NCBI RefSeq assembly: GCF_003672135.1
Contig: NC_039514.1
Coordinates: 9,413,787-9,477,786 of the forward strand
From: Ooceraea biroi
Lineage: Eukaryota > Arthropoda > Insecta > Hymenoptera > Formicidae
DNA: 64,000 nucleotides
Direction: 5' to 3'
Shown here: positions 22,480 to 35,800 of the stretch, in pieces
Layout of the letters: each line of letters starts with the position of its first letter
How positions within the stretch are numbered: the stretch's first letter is position 1
Made by a program: the position numbers and the translations under genes
The notes under the pieces: model-generated
What the model was told of the DNA's origin: nothing
Databases searched by the model: none
Seen by the model: only the letters and a program-made list of their open reading frames with translations

Positions 22480-24954
22480 CAATTCAACTAAAACAAAATC
22501 GACTACGTTAATTAGGACCTATCTGCACCACGTAGAGTTTCATCATTGAATCTCCATCAAATTTGATTACCCATAAAATGCTTAATTATTGATCGCTTAG
22601 TTATGCGCGGCTTGCTGCGATTGTATGTAGACGTAATTGTTAGCTCGTAGATGCGAAGTGGCAGTTGAAAAATTTCTTTCACGTAAATTCACCCCCACTA
22701 ATTGGCACGTAAAGAATTCAGCTGCTAACCACTTCATTGACGCTTTGCGTTCCTTAGTATCTTCTTTTTTCTTTTCGATTCTCAAGAGTTACGTTGACAA
22801 GAAAAAAATCTAGGCTCTCCAATTCTGAAGCTGATTGAGCTTACGGGACGAAAGATGAACTTCGCGAGTGGAACTTAGATTTCAAAGGACTCTGCAACGA
22901 GTCACGATATGTATGAGTGACGTTACGCGAGAACTGTTATTAATCAGTCAACCTTAATTACCTTTACTCTTTTTTACACCGAGCAATTTGCGTTAATGAG
23001 TGCCCGATTGAGTAGTGAGCTCCTCAATTATCGTTTATGCGAGCCATTGTGCTCAAATAGGCGTGACATCGATTTTCTCAGATCTATCGACAACTACAGC
23101 GACAATGCACACTTTAGCCTTCTAAACATTAGAAAAAACTCAATTTCTTTCCAATCTTTTCTTCCTTTCATTGCGATGCTTTTTATATTATTTCAAACCT
23201 TGAAAACGACTTGTTGAGATATGAACGTTGAAAACATGGAACATCTCAGAATGCAGAAAGTCAGGCGATTGCGTGTGTATGTGTATAATGTTACATTATT
23301 TATCAACCACTTGGCGGGCGCCATGCTGAATATTTGCAGCAGTACGCAATCGTCTCGTTAATATTATTCGTCTAATGCAAATTGTGTGCTATTTATAATA
23401 ATCTGTCATACGCAAGTCGAAGGTAGCTCTATTCGAGCGCACGATCGCTTTATATATTTCGCAATAACAATCTTTAATGAACTTTGTTCATTTTTGGTAG
23501 AAAACCGATAACAAGTTTTTATTGCCGTCCGCCGAATTTACCGAAACTGAAACACGTCTTTCCTGCCGAATGTTGAATGAATAAAACCTAGCGGTGCTCT
23601 GCTATAAAAATCAAGTACTTATCCGTATTTGAGATTATTTATTCATTTATTTATTAAAGCAGTGTCACGACTTGCTCATTCAATATTATCTCCGCAACCG
23701 ATACACAGTCTGTTATATTTTTACATGCTTTATCCTGAAAGGAGATACAAAAGCCCCGAATAAGCTCGAGCGAGTCGGGAATACACGCGGGGCGATCGAT
23801 AAACGGTTGCTCCGTGCCGGTCCTAGCCGGCTTAATTGTTCGCGATCAATAATTCGCCAGGATGGCCGCGGATTAATGGCGTCATGGTATTTACCGAGTA
23901 TCCGGAATGCGATTTACGTCGCGCATCTCGCATGCGCTATTTATAGCGCCGTGAGTGCGCGATTCTTTCACCCGATAGCGTTAACGGATCTCTAATAAGA
24001 GCAGCGGAAGCACGACACGCGGTTGACTCGGGGTGAGCTTTTCGTTGCTGATGACACGCTACGAGAATGCTGCTCGCGAGATTATTCCGGGAGAATCGCG
24101 CGCGAGCTTTCGTCGCGGCAGCTTCGGCTTTATTTCGCGTTAATTCATGGTCAAGTGGCCGACCATGCCGAGAGCGTCACGAGATCTTTAACGTCGACGA
24201 CTTTCTTTCTCTGTCCCTCATTGCCTCTCGGCCACAAAGAGCAAACCGGGTCGTCGAAAGGGCGTTTACCCCGTGCCACTCCTCTGGAGACGCTGATCTT
24301 TTCAAGCTCTATGCTTTCTTTCTCTTGTCTGTCTCTTTTCCACGGAGAAACTCGGTAGTTTCCCCGTGAAAATTGTACCTACTTAAACCTCTGTCCGAAT
24401 CACGCTTGTAAATATTTTACTTATTGTAATTAGCGAGCCAATATTGTTAATTCCGTGGAAGATAGCAAAAACCAATTCGTGAGAGAAAGGGCTAGTTGGA
24501 AATAATATTCCATTTTTCTAATCTTGAAATACGATTGTTACAATAATAAAAATAAACGTGATACTTTTCAATAATCATAATTTCGGATGTCTAGATTGGA
24601 TAACGCGATCAGTGTCTTCCTAGTTCTTGAGATCTCATTAGCTCTCGTAGTTAACAGCACTGGAGGGATGCTGCAAACTGGGTCATCATAAGGGCGTTTA
24701 CCCACGCTTCACGCCTCCGTGATTCTTCCGTGTCCCGTGATAAAAGCCGGCAACTACGGCAACCGTTTCCAGCGAAACGCTATTGTGCGCGTCTGCTGTA
24801 ACGGCTCGCGATTATATCCGTGTCGATCTCTGCAACTTTCATTCCGGAGAATTCAGCCTGACGAACGCGCTGAAATAATCGGAGCAATCAGATACAGCGA
24901 GACGATACCGGAAGTGACTGTGTACATTTAGTTGGACTGTACATTTTTCATTAA
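22480..24954. other. Intergenic, nothing recognised
   Basis: 2.5 kb of AT-rich DNA with a CpG-richer stretch near 23750-24300. Open frames here are short and unlike known proteins. Confidence 0.5.
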
Positions 24955-25245
24955 TTTTTTGTATAGTTTTTCAGATAACGAACCATACGAATAAATTTGA
25001 TTTGAGTTGTAATATTGATTGTCAGGATGGGTCCTCAGAGGGTAAGATGACTCTTGTGGATAACGAGTAAATAAACTAATATATTTAACACGATACAAAA
25101 AGAAAAATAAAGAACACGGATTAACAATAGCTTGCGATCTCGACTTCGATTCCGACTTGAATCTTTCCGGACGATATTTGCCTCTCACGCTGCTCGACAA
25201 ATTTATTCGTATTATGGTTCGTTATCTGAAAAACTATACAAAAAA
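24955..25245. repeat. Short inverted-repeat element
   Basis: Arms of about 45 bp (24955-24998 and 25199-25245) are inverted copies, starting TTTTTTGTATAGTTTTTCAG, with one 3-nt indel. A third partial copy of the inner arm sequence (GACGAACCATACGAATAAAT) follows at 25248-25267. No coding content. Confidence 0.6.
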
Positions 25246-25367
25246 GACGACGAACCATACGAATAAATTCTTCTATGAATGTTAAATATATAATTTATAT
25301 ATTTTATAAGAGAGATAAAAATCAATTCACTGCGATCCACGTTGGAGAGAAAAACATTTTTTTTTAA

Positions 25368-27507
25368 GGGGGGGAGCCTGCTTTAGAACGCTGAAAATAA
25401 GGTATATTTTACGAATTGTTTTTGGAGAAACTATACAGCGGATCGTTATAAAACTTTGATGCATTTATTAGTACATGTTTAAAGATAAAAAAAATTATTT
25501 TTTTATTTGAATATATCGCTTGTAGAGGTCGTCCTGGAGAAATCTTAGTGCAGCCGCGTCGCCGGCATTGCAAATTGGTGAGCATTCTCCTGCCTCCGAA
25601 TTTCGTCTAAACTGAAAAATTGAAATGTGTTCTCGTTATTTATGAATTCCCATCGTCGATGAACCAAAGAGAGAAGAAAAAAGTTGAAAAGTGCCAAAAT
25701 GGTGGAGCTTAGAACACAAAAGTACGATTTTTAGGCAAAGTTTTTGAACTTTTTCATGCAAAAATAATTGTTTAACTTAATGTTTTTATGAATATTAAAG
25801 GTTCATCGACGATGGGAATTCATAAATAACGAGAAAATATTTCAATTTTTCAGTTTGGATGAAATTTGGAGGCAGGAGAATGCTCACGAATTTACAATGC
25901 CGGCTGCACTAAGATGCCTCCAGGACGACCTCTACAAGCGATATATTCAAATAAAAAAATAATTTTTTTATCTTTAAACATGTACTAATAAATGCATCAA
26001 AGTTTTATAATGATCCGCTGTATAGTTTCTCCAAAACAATTCGTTAAATTATACCTTATTTTCAACGTTCTAAAGCAGGCTCCCCCCCTGCTTTAGAACG
26101 CTGAAAATAAGGTATATTTTACGAATTGTTTTTGGAGAAACTATACAGCGGATCGTTATAAAACTTTGATGCATTTATTAGTACATGTTTAAAGATAAAA
26201 AAATTATTTTTTTATTTGAATATATCGCTTGTAGAGGTCGTCCTGGAGAAATCTTAGTGCAGCCGCGTCGCCGGCATTGCAAATTCGTGAGCATTCTCCT
26301 GCCTCCGAATTTCGTCTAAACTGAAAAATTGAAATATCTTCTCGTTATTTATGAATTCCCATCGTCGATGAACCAAAGAGAGAAGAAAAAAGTTGAAAAA
26401 TGCCAAAATGGAGCTTAGAACACAAAAGTACGATTTTTAGGCAAAGTTTTTGAACTTTTTCATGCAAAAATAATTGTTTAACTTAATGTTTTTATGAATA
26501 TTAAAGGTTCATCGACGATGGGAATTCATAAATAACGAGAAAATATTTCAATTTTTCAGTTTGGATGAAATTTGGAGGCAGGAGAATGCTCACGAATTTA
26601 CAATGCCGGCTGCACTAAGATGCCTCCAGGACGACCTCTACAAGCGATATATTCAAATAAAAAAATAATTTTTTTATCTTTAAACATGTACTAATAAATG
26701 CATCAAAGTTTTATAATGATCCGCTGTATAGTTTCTCCAAAACAATTCGTTAAATTATACCTTATTTTCAACGTTCTAAAGCAGGCTCCCCCCCTGCTTT
26801 AGAACGCTGAAAATAAGGTATATTTTACGAATTGTTTTTGGAGAAACTATACAGCGGATCGTTATAAAACTTTGATGCATTTATTAGTACATGTTTAAAG
26901 ATAAAAAAATTATTTTTTTATTTGAATATATCGCTTGTAGAGGTCGTCCTGGAGAAATCTTAGTGCAGCCGCGTCGCCGGCATTGCAAATTCGTGAGCAT
27001 TCTCCTGCCTCCGAATTTCGTCTAAACTGAAAAATTGAAATATCTTCTCGTTATTTATGAATTCCCATCGTCGATGAACCAAAGAGAGAAGAAAAAAGTT
27101 GAAAAATGCCAAAATGGAGCTTAGAACACAAAAGTACGATTTTTAGGCAAAGTTTTTGAACTTTTTCATGCAAAAATAATTGTTTAACTTAATGTTTTTA
27201 TGAATATTAAAGGTTCATCGACGATGGGAATTCATAAATAACGAGAAAATATTTCAATTTTTCAGTTTGGATGAAATTTGGAGGCAGGAGAATGCTCACC
27301 AATTTGCAATGCCGGCGACGCGGCTGCACTAAGATGCCTCCAGGACGACCTCTACAGGCGATATATTCAAATAAAAAAATAATTTTTTTATCTTTAAACA
27401 TGTACTAATAAATGCATCAAAGTTTTATAATGATCCGCTGTATAGTTTCTCCAAAAAAATTCGTAAAATTATACCTTATTTTCAGCGTTCTAAAGCAGGC
27501 TCCCCCC
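25368..27507. mobile_element. Tandem trimer of the palindromic TTAA-flanked element
   Basis: Three head-to-tail units (about 25368-26087, 26088-26794, 26795-27507), in opposite orientation to the dimer at 14730, with TTAA only at the outside (25364-25367 and 27508-27511). Units 2 and 3 share private variants, such as a 3-nt deletion giving AAAATGGAGC in place of AAAATGGTGGAGC, so that duplication is the most recent. Internal joints match the dimer's joint exactly when reverse-complemented. Confidence 0.85.
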
Positions 27508-27511
27508 TTAA

Positions 27512-30249
27512 TCAGTGTGCACTTCCAGAATCAGGTTAAATTTTCAACTGCAGCGGAAATTTTCAACTGCAGCGGTAGAGAGATTCAATCTTAATTTATA
27601 TCAGATTACAAGTAAAATAATATACATTAAATTTCTTGATCTCGTGTGCTAGGTAATTCCAAGAAGCAAGACGTGCTATTTTATCGTCATTATAACCGTA
27701 ATATTTTATCACCGAAGCACGATCAAGGCGCGCTATGTATACTTCTTATCAGCGTTAACGATCTTCGTGGTATTAGTGACACTTCTTGATATCGCAATCG
27801 TAATTAATAAGAATTATCGTCCGCGATACTAGTAGCGGCCGTTCCGGCGCGTTCGGCATCTGCATTTCTATACGTAAATCTATAATCAAGCTATACATAT
27901 AGAACTATGTGCACATACAGAAATCTATAAATTAGTTTAAAACTTCACCTCTAACGATCTGATCTCTCGTGATAAGAGAAAGATCTGTGAATGAACAAAG
28001 TGATGGTTTCTGGCGTTCAAAGAGCAACGTACTTGCTTTGCTTCTCATCATTTTGTTGAACAGCTCAAGGTGGATGTTCCAGAGTTGAGGTGGCACAAGA
28101 ACGTAGATTTACCTCGAGTACGCCAGACTTATGCAGGTGTTCCGTCTCTCTCTCTCTTTCTCTCTTTTGGCGTATTCTCTCTTTTGCGCCGCGGCCACAC
28201 ACGCGGCGCCGCGTTGACTCCACTAGAAAATCAATAATCTGCCCTTGTGTTTGTTGCTCGAGCCGCGCTCGTGTCGCGTTCATCTTACCTTCGTTACGGC
28301 TTACTGACATGCACCGGGGGCTTGTTCACGGATTTTTTCGGCATGATGGAGGAGAGGTGAAAATCCTGGCAAAAACGCCTGGCCTCTTCGAGGTTTGATG
28401 GTGTTGCACACACACTGATCAAAGGCGACAGATTGGTCATGGTCCTGCTGCATTCTTGTCTTTGGCTGATCTAAAGATAGATTGATCCACGAAGCGCGAG
28501 GGAGTCAACGTTACGCTTATCTGCGCGATTTGGCTACGACAAAAATGTAGTTCCCCCGTGATCGCCAGATTTAACAAGAATTTGCGAATTTTGCAGCCCA
28601 AATACAAAGATCAAAGATTCTCGGAGTTCTAAGTAATCTTTTTTATTTCATTGATTCATACGATTCATATGTTTATTTATGATTAATAATTTATATTATA
28701 TTTTTAGTCTTAATGGCACTTCTCTTCTTTGCAAGATTCTTCTTGGACTTGATGGCTTTTCCATGATATCTTTTTTATTGTCATACTGAAGAGTTTGAAG
28801 CGATCTCTTTGCTTGCGTGATGAAGAGAGGTTTTACAAGTTAGCTGGACTTCTTCGAAGCAGCGCGAGGATCCACGTTGCATATAGAGACCGGTCCTGTT
28901 CTCTCGTTTCGATGCACAACGGGCTTCTTGTTTTCCATGTTTGCCTCTTCGCGTCAGATACCTCTTCGTGGCAGCAGAATACATTCGGTTACGGGATAGT
29001 GCAGTTTTTGCACTTCAACCGAAGAAGACGAGTAGAGTACATCTTCGACAAGAAATTTATATTAAAAATTTTTAATTTCTTGTGTTTTTAAAAATGAAAT
29101 TTTCTCTGATACTGCTTACATTCTGAAGAGCTTATTCTCCCCCTTTTTAAATTCATGTTTTTAAAAATAAGGATTATGAAGCATCTCAGAGGATCTCCCT
29201 TAAATTTTCTTCAGAGTCTCTCTCTCTCTCTTTTTAATATGAATTTTTAATGCACGTGAATAAGCTCATCATTCGTGGAACTTTAAGATTCTTTTCTTGG
29301 GAGACAGTTTCGGTTCCTGTTCTGGATGTAGAAGCGTGAAAAGCGCGACCGGTTAAACTTCACCTTCCACCAATTACCGTGTCATTCACTTTGTGATTCA
29401 TTTCAGTCCGCCCACTGGATACGAAGGCACTAATCTGTACGTTCCCGCTACTATGGTCGGCCATTAAGTATGACGGCACTCGCGTAATTGCTCTTAATTC
29501 ACCGTAAGTGACCGCCCAGACATTCGAGAATGTCATTCATGCCGTGCTCGTCAGACTTTCAACGTCGATCCAGGGAAGCACCTCGATCTCGATGTGACCA
29601 TTTCGTCGCCTCGACTTCCTATCAATATCATTAACGACTCGAGCGGGATTCTTTTCTTCTGTTTCATGCAAAAATGATTCATTCCAGCTGCGTTTGTCAT
29701 TATGCTGATGTACATCACATACTTCTCCCTGATGAAGCTATCTGATGGCAAACGATACAATTTTATTGTTTTATTTTTAGCTTCACTCGCTTGCGCAGCT
29801 CGCACATTAAAAATGAGAACAGCGTTTGCGTGAACGCTCGTCAACGGTCGTTCAAGCGTCGATCGGCACAATTGCATAATGGATAATAAAATCCGCGGTC
29901 GCATCTGGCAATGCATCTTCAATTCCAGGGGATTGACGCAATCGCAGACATATTCCCTCCGAGTGCTCGTCTCCGAGATAGTCGCATTTAGTGGATACCC
30001 GTATCGGTTCACCGTGGTTTTCCTCGAGCTTCCAAAGTGGCACGCGCTATGTTCGTCTTCTCCGCACGCGTTTGGTCCATCGAGGAAGATTTGTCGCGAT
30101 CGTTGCAATCGCTCGGCGCGCAGCTGCCACCCGCTGCAGTCTGTTCGCATTTTAAGCGTTATCAGTATTAATCAGTAAACATCGCCCGACTGACGTCGTA
30201 AATTAGACGAGGCGTTTAATTAGGCGCCAGGCCTGAATTACGCCCCGGC
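27512..30249. other. Intergenic, nothing recognised
   Basis: 2.7 kb of unique DNA. A (CT)n-like tract lies at about 28145-28165. A 199-codon minus-strand open frame at 29551-30150 has no recognisable domain and is not called. Confidence 0.5.
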
Positions 30250-30253
30250 TTAA

Positions 30254-30971
30254 GGGGGGAGCCTGCTTTAGAACGCTGAAAATAAGGTATATTTTACGAA
30301 TTGTTTTTGGAGAAACTATACAGCGGATCGTTATAAAACTTTGATGCATTTATTAGTACATGTTTAAAGATAAAAAAAATTATTTTTTATTTGAATGTAT
30401 CGCTTGTAGAGGTCGTCCTGGAGAAATCTTAGTGCAGCCGCGTCGCCGGCATTGCAAATTGGTGAGCATTCTCCTGCCTCCGAATTTCGTCTAAACTGAA
30501 AAATTGAAATATCTTCTCGTTATTTATGAATTCCCATCGTCGATGAACCAAAGAGAGAAGAAAAAAGTTGAAAAGTGCCAAAATGGTGGAGCTTAGAACA
30601 CAAAAGTACGATTTTTAGGCAAAGTTTTTGAACTTTTTCATGCAAAAATAATTGTTTAACTTAATGTTTTTATGAATATTAAAGGTTCATCGACGATGGG
30701 AATTCATAAATAACGAGAAAATATTTCAATTTTTCAGTTTGGATGAAATTTGGAGGCAGGAGAATGCTCACGAATTTACAATGCCGGCTGCACTAAGATG
30801 CCTCCAGGACGACCTCTACGAGCGATATATTCAAATCAAAAAATAATTTTTTTATCTTTAAACATGTACTAATAAATGCATCAAAGTTTTATAATGATCC
30901 GCTGTATAGTTTCTCCAAAAAAATTCGTAAAATTATACCTTATTTTCAACGTTCTAAAGCAGGCTCCCCCC
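30254..30971. mobile_element. Single palindromic TTAA-flanked element
   Basis: 718-bp monomer with GGGGGGAGCC ends and TTAA on both sides (30250-30253, 30972-30975). Same orientation as the trimer at 25368, judged from the central spacer and the arm-specific 8-bp insertion. Confidence 0.85.
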
Positions 30972-30975
30972 TTAA

Positions 30976-32820
30976 TGGTGGAATCGCGTTGGTGACGGTC
31001 TCTCTTGCATAACGTTAGGCAGATGGAATCACCGGTTCTCCAGCCGAGGTGACCCAGTCTCGATAAAAGCCTGGTTTCTCAGGCTTAGCTAGAGAATTAG
31101 TGATATAATATAGGAAGTATAGATAATAATACGATGAAATGATATAATGAAGTTTTGCAGAAATGTGAAGTGGGCTGCGACGTTACGCCAATGTCGGCGT
31201 ACATTTACCTTCCCGTTATGTTGCGTGTCTTCTGGTGGTGCGACGCCGATGCGACGTGTGTGTATTTCGCGTGTGTGACATCATTCGCATGATGTAATCA
31301 TGGTGAGCGAGGCGGCGCGTCTCCCACGCGGTCACAACAGCGCGTTATTAAGCGAACACACGTTGGACTCGGTGCTGGTATCCTCTCTATGGGTGCGCGT
31401 GTGCTCGTTAACAGTACACACCGCGTTCACCATCACCTCCTTGAATATCCGCTGACCCCGCGCAAACTTGACGATTACCAGCAGTGTAATTATTTGCAGG
31501 GACATATATAAGTAACGACTGTTGAACAAGAATGGGCGTTGATGAGTTCTCGCCCAAAGCGACCATTATGACGCGTAACGCGTGCTCTTACTTAACGCTT
31601 TTTTAAATAATACAGTCTGTGGAGAACTAACTATGAACAAACTGCACGATGAGTAAGATTTAAACTAAATTCATTTAACTAAAATAAAGTTTCCCTCAAA
31701 ATGACTAAAAAAGGTAATTCCGTAGAGTGACCTTAGCCTCAGGCAAGAGAAAGGTTCTGATCGATCACTCGGTTGATTGAACATTGTGATTCAGTAGTGA
31801 GACCGATCAGTAAACCTTTCGCCGATGAATAAGAGAAATAATAAATGAAAAATGTAGAATAAAATTTGTACACTGTTCTGCGCATATAATTTGTGGATGA
31901 ATTTAAGGAACTACATCTGATTAAATTTTAATGGATTGCTGATGTGTTAAATCCACCGTACGATAATCTGTAAATCAGGTGTTAAGGTTTATTCGCTGTG
32001 GCTGTTCTCGAAACGGATTTGCACGCTTATCAGTATTTACTTCCAGATAAGGGTGTAATTTTTGCGGTGTGAGATATCGTACCATCGTAATGCTGCGGAG
32101 CGTTAGAGGAAAAAGTACGCAAAAATTCGCGAACGAATTCTTTAATTATTTTGCAGCCAGTTTGATTTCTTATTTTTCTTTGAAGCCTTGATACACCGAT
32201 CAGTATTTTAGATCAGTATCTAACATCGGTAATTAAATATTTTTCGAACGATGTTACGTAATGTTGATCCACGTAGTCTCTATTATTTACTTAATTATTA
32301 AGCACCGTTAGAGGTCCGTCTCTTAGATAAGATTATCTTGCAATTCTTATCTGCGGTGACACGACAGACCGTGCTGACCGAGAGCTTGCCGAGACACGTA
32401 TCGTGCAATTCGCGTTGCTTACTCCATGCACCGCGTGGGCAGTAAGAGGAAGAAATTCCTACCATTATGTCCCTCATTTGTATGACGCGTGGTATACCAC
32501 GTTTCCTAGACTCCGTGATTGGAGATGCAAAAAGAAACTCGTATTCGCTTCTCGTAATTTTACTTAATATTACGATATCACATTACTTGACTATCATTCG
32601 AAGAACTGGATTGCCAAATTGCTCTGAGAAATAACGTGAAATTATACAGTAATCTGCAAGCAATACATATAATGAATAAACGTTGCCAATGAGTGAATTA
32701 ATGTTGCCAATTTTCTTCCAGACGTGCACAGTGCTAGATATATCTCTCTCTTCTATATTGTTGAAAATATTGAAAATTTTGATTTTTCTGAAATTAATGT
32801 AATTTTCTATTTCGTGCTAT
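30976..32820. other. 5' flank or intron upstream of beta-spectrin
   Basis: No repeat or coding unit was recognised. It ends in a CTATTTCAG acceptor (32817-32825), so at least its 3' part is intron of beta-spectrin. Confidence 0.5.
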
Positions 32821-32878
32821 TTCAGGTGCACCCTTTTTAAGGGTTCCGCAGAAGTGAGCTGTTGGTCCGATTGACAGA

Positions 32879-35800
32879 ATGACGACCGACATCTCGGTGG
32901 TGCGCGGGGGTTGGGATCCCACGCTGCAGCAGGAGATTGTCGACGAGTACGAATACGACGGAGGAAACTCGAGTTCAAGACTTTTCGAGCGCTCGCGTAT
33001 CAAAGCGTTAGCAGGTACGAGATTCTTCGATTATCTCCTTCTCTAATGGTTCGCGTTGCCGTTCAGCTGATCGACTTCTTGCATCTTCTTTTGTTACCAT
33101 TTCCTTGGAGAGATAACGAAGAGCCCGATCTGCTTATGTCGTTGATTCTGCAACAAGTGTAATACAAGTGTCGTAACGTTATATTCCATAACATCGTTTT
33201 GTAGTACGATATAATGAATGATATAACGTGACATGATGAATGGCAGTTAGATGCTATGAACTTAGAAAACCGCACAGTCGACCAATCAACTAGCCACATC
33301 CTTTTGATAATCATTTTAAGAATTCGATAAGTTTGCGCTTTCGAGCAGTTGTTTCTCAGACTAGATTGAACGCGGTCGTGATACGCACGGCTGTTGTTAA
33401 AAACATGTGTATTGTACAAGAGTGAAAATGCTGAACGTGCTGCAAATTTATTGTTATTGAGCGTGTAATTGCTTAGATTAGATTAATGTTGATCGTTCGA
33501 AAGTGAGAGCACAATAAACGTCAGAATCACAAATCGTTAAGCTTAAAGATGAATTACGATAAAATCGTGCTCGATTTACGAGGTAGAGAAATCTTGCATT
33601 TATTATTCCAGGCGTCTGTTAATTGAGTTTGATTATTATGGTATTTACGAGATTTCTCAGATTAAAAATTAAATATCTGCAATTTACTATAATTCACGAT
33701 ACCTAATTTTCTATCATTAATTTTTATCTGGCATGAATATTAAGTTAACGATGTAGCACTTTAATTAAGTATAGAAGATCTTAATTAAGCATTTTGATTC
33801 AGCATTGATGTTGGTTAATGATTTATTGAGATCACTTGCATGACTCTCTTCAATACAGGTGAGCGTGAATTAGTGCAAAAGAAGACCTTCCAAAAATGGG
33901 TAAACTCTCACTTGGTCCGATGTTCGTGCCGAATCAGCGATCTCTACGCCGATCTACGGGACGGCAAGATGCTGCTACGACTGCTGGAGATCTTGTCGGG
34001 TGAGCGTTTACCGCGACCCACTAAGGGCAAGATGCGCATCCACTGCCTCGAGAATGTGGACAAGGCGCTGCAGTTCCTTCGCGAGCAGCGCGTGCACCTG
34101 GAGAACATGGGTTCCCACGATATCGTGGACGGAAACCCACGGCTCAGTCTGGGCCTCATCTGGACGATCATCTTGCGATTCCAAATTCAAGATATCACGA
34201 TCGAGGAGACGGACAATCAGGAGACGAAATCAGCGAAAGACGCGTTGCTGCTCTGGTGCCAGATGAAGACGGCTGGCTACCATAACGTAAACGTGCGGAA
34301 TTTTACGACCTCCTGGCGCGACGGGCTCGCCTTCAATGCAATCATCCACAAGCACCGCCCCGATCTGATCCAATTCGAGAAACTGTCCAAGTCGAACGCG
34401 ATCTATAATTTGAACAATGCATTCAACGTTGCAGAGGACAAACTCGGTCTCACAAAACTTCTGGATGCCGAGGACATCTTTGTCGATCATCCGGATGAGA
34501 AATCCATCATTACATACGTCGTCACATACTACCATTACTTCTCCAAGATGAAACAGGAAACCGTGCAGGGCAAGAGAATCGGTAAGGTAGTCGGCATTGC
34601 AATGGAGAACGATCGTTTGATACATGAATACGAGAGCCTGACGAGCGAGTTGTTGCGCTGGATCGAGGCTACGATCGAGGCACTGGGCGATCGCAGGTTC
34701 GCGAACTCCTTGGTCGGCGTGCAATCGCAGCTGTCGCAGTTCTCTAATTATCGCACGGTGGAGAAACCGCCCAAGTTCGTGGAGAAGGGTAATCTCGAAG
34801 TGTTGCTGTTCACCCTGCAATCGAAGATGCGTGCGAACAATCAAAAGCCGTACACGCCCAAGGAGGGTAAGATGATATCCGACATCAACAAGGCCTGGGA
34901 GAGACTGGAAAAAGCGGAACACGAACGAGAACTGGCACTGCGCGAGGAACTGATTCGGCAGGAGAAGCTGGAACAACTGGCCGCCAGATTCAATCGGAAG
35001 GCGAGCATGCGCGAGACGTGGCTGTCGGAGAATCAGCGTCTGGTATCTCAGGACAACTTCGGTTTTGATCTAGCTGCGGTTGAAGCTGCTGCCAAGAAGC
35101 ACGAAGCCATAGAGACTGACATATTCGCGTATGAGGAGCGTGTGCAGGCTGTAATGGCGGTCTCGCAGGAGCTGGAGGCCGAGAATTATCACGATATCGA
35201 GCGTATCAATGCGCGCAAGGACAACGTGCTGCGACTGTGGAATTACCTCTTGGAACTCTTGCGGGCACGGCGGATGCGACTGGAGTTGTCATTGCAGCTG
35301 CAGCAAAACTTCCAAGAGATGCTGTACATTCTCGATAGCATGGAAGAGATCAAGATGCGTTTGTTGACGGATGATTACGGCAAACACCTGATGGGCGTGG
35401 AGGATCTGCTCCAGAAACATTCTCTCGTCGAGGCGGATATTAACGTGCTCGGCGAGAGAGTCAAGGCCGTCGTACAACAGAGCCAGAGATTCCTAGAGCA
35501 TGGAGAAGGCTATCGACCGTGTGATCCAGGCATCATTGTCGAACGCGTTCAACAATTGGAGAACGCGTACGCCGAGTTGGTCCGGCTAGCGATCGAGCGT
35601 CGTACCAGGCTCGAGGAGTCTCGGAAGCTCTGGCAATTCTATTGGGATATGGCCGACGAGGAGAATTGGATAAAGGAGAAGGAGCAGATCGTCTCCACGG
35701 GCGATATCGGTCACGATCTGACTACCATCAACTTGCTGTTGTCCAAGCATAAAGCACTAGAGAATGAGATACAGTCGCACGAACCGCAGTTGATGTCGGT

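Noticed and set aside
29551..30150. 199-codon minus-strand open frame
   Set aside because: No recognisable domain, no codon pattern or splice context supporting it. It could be real but cannot be supported.
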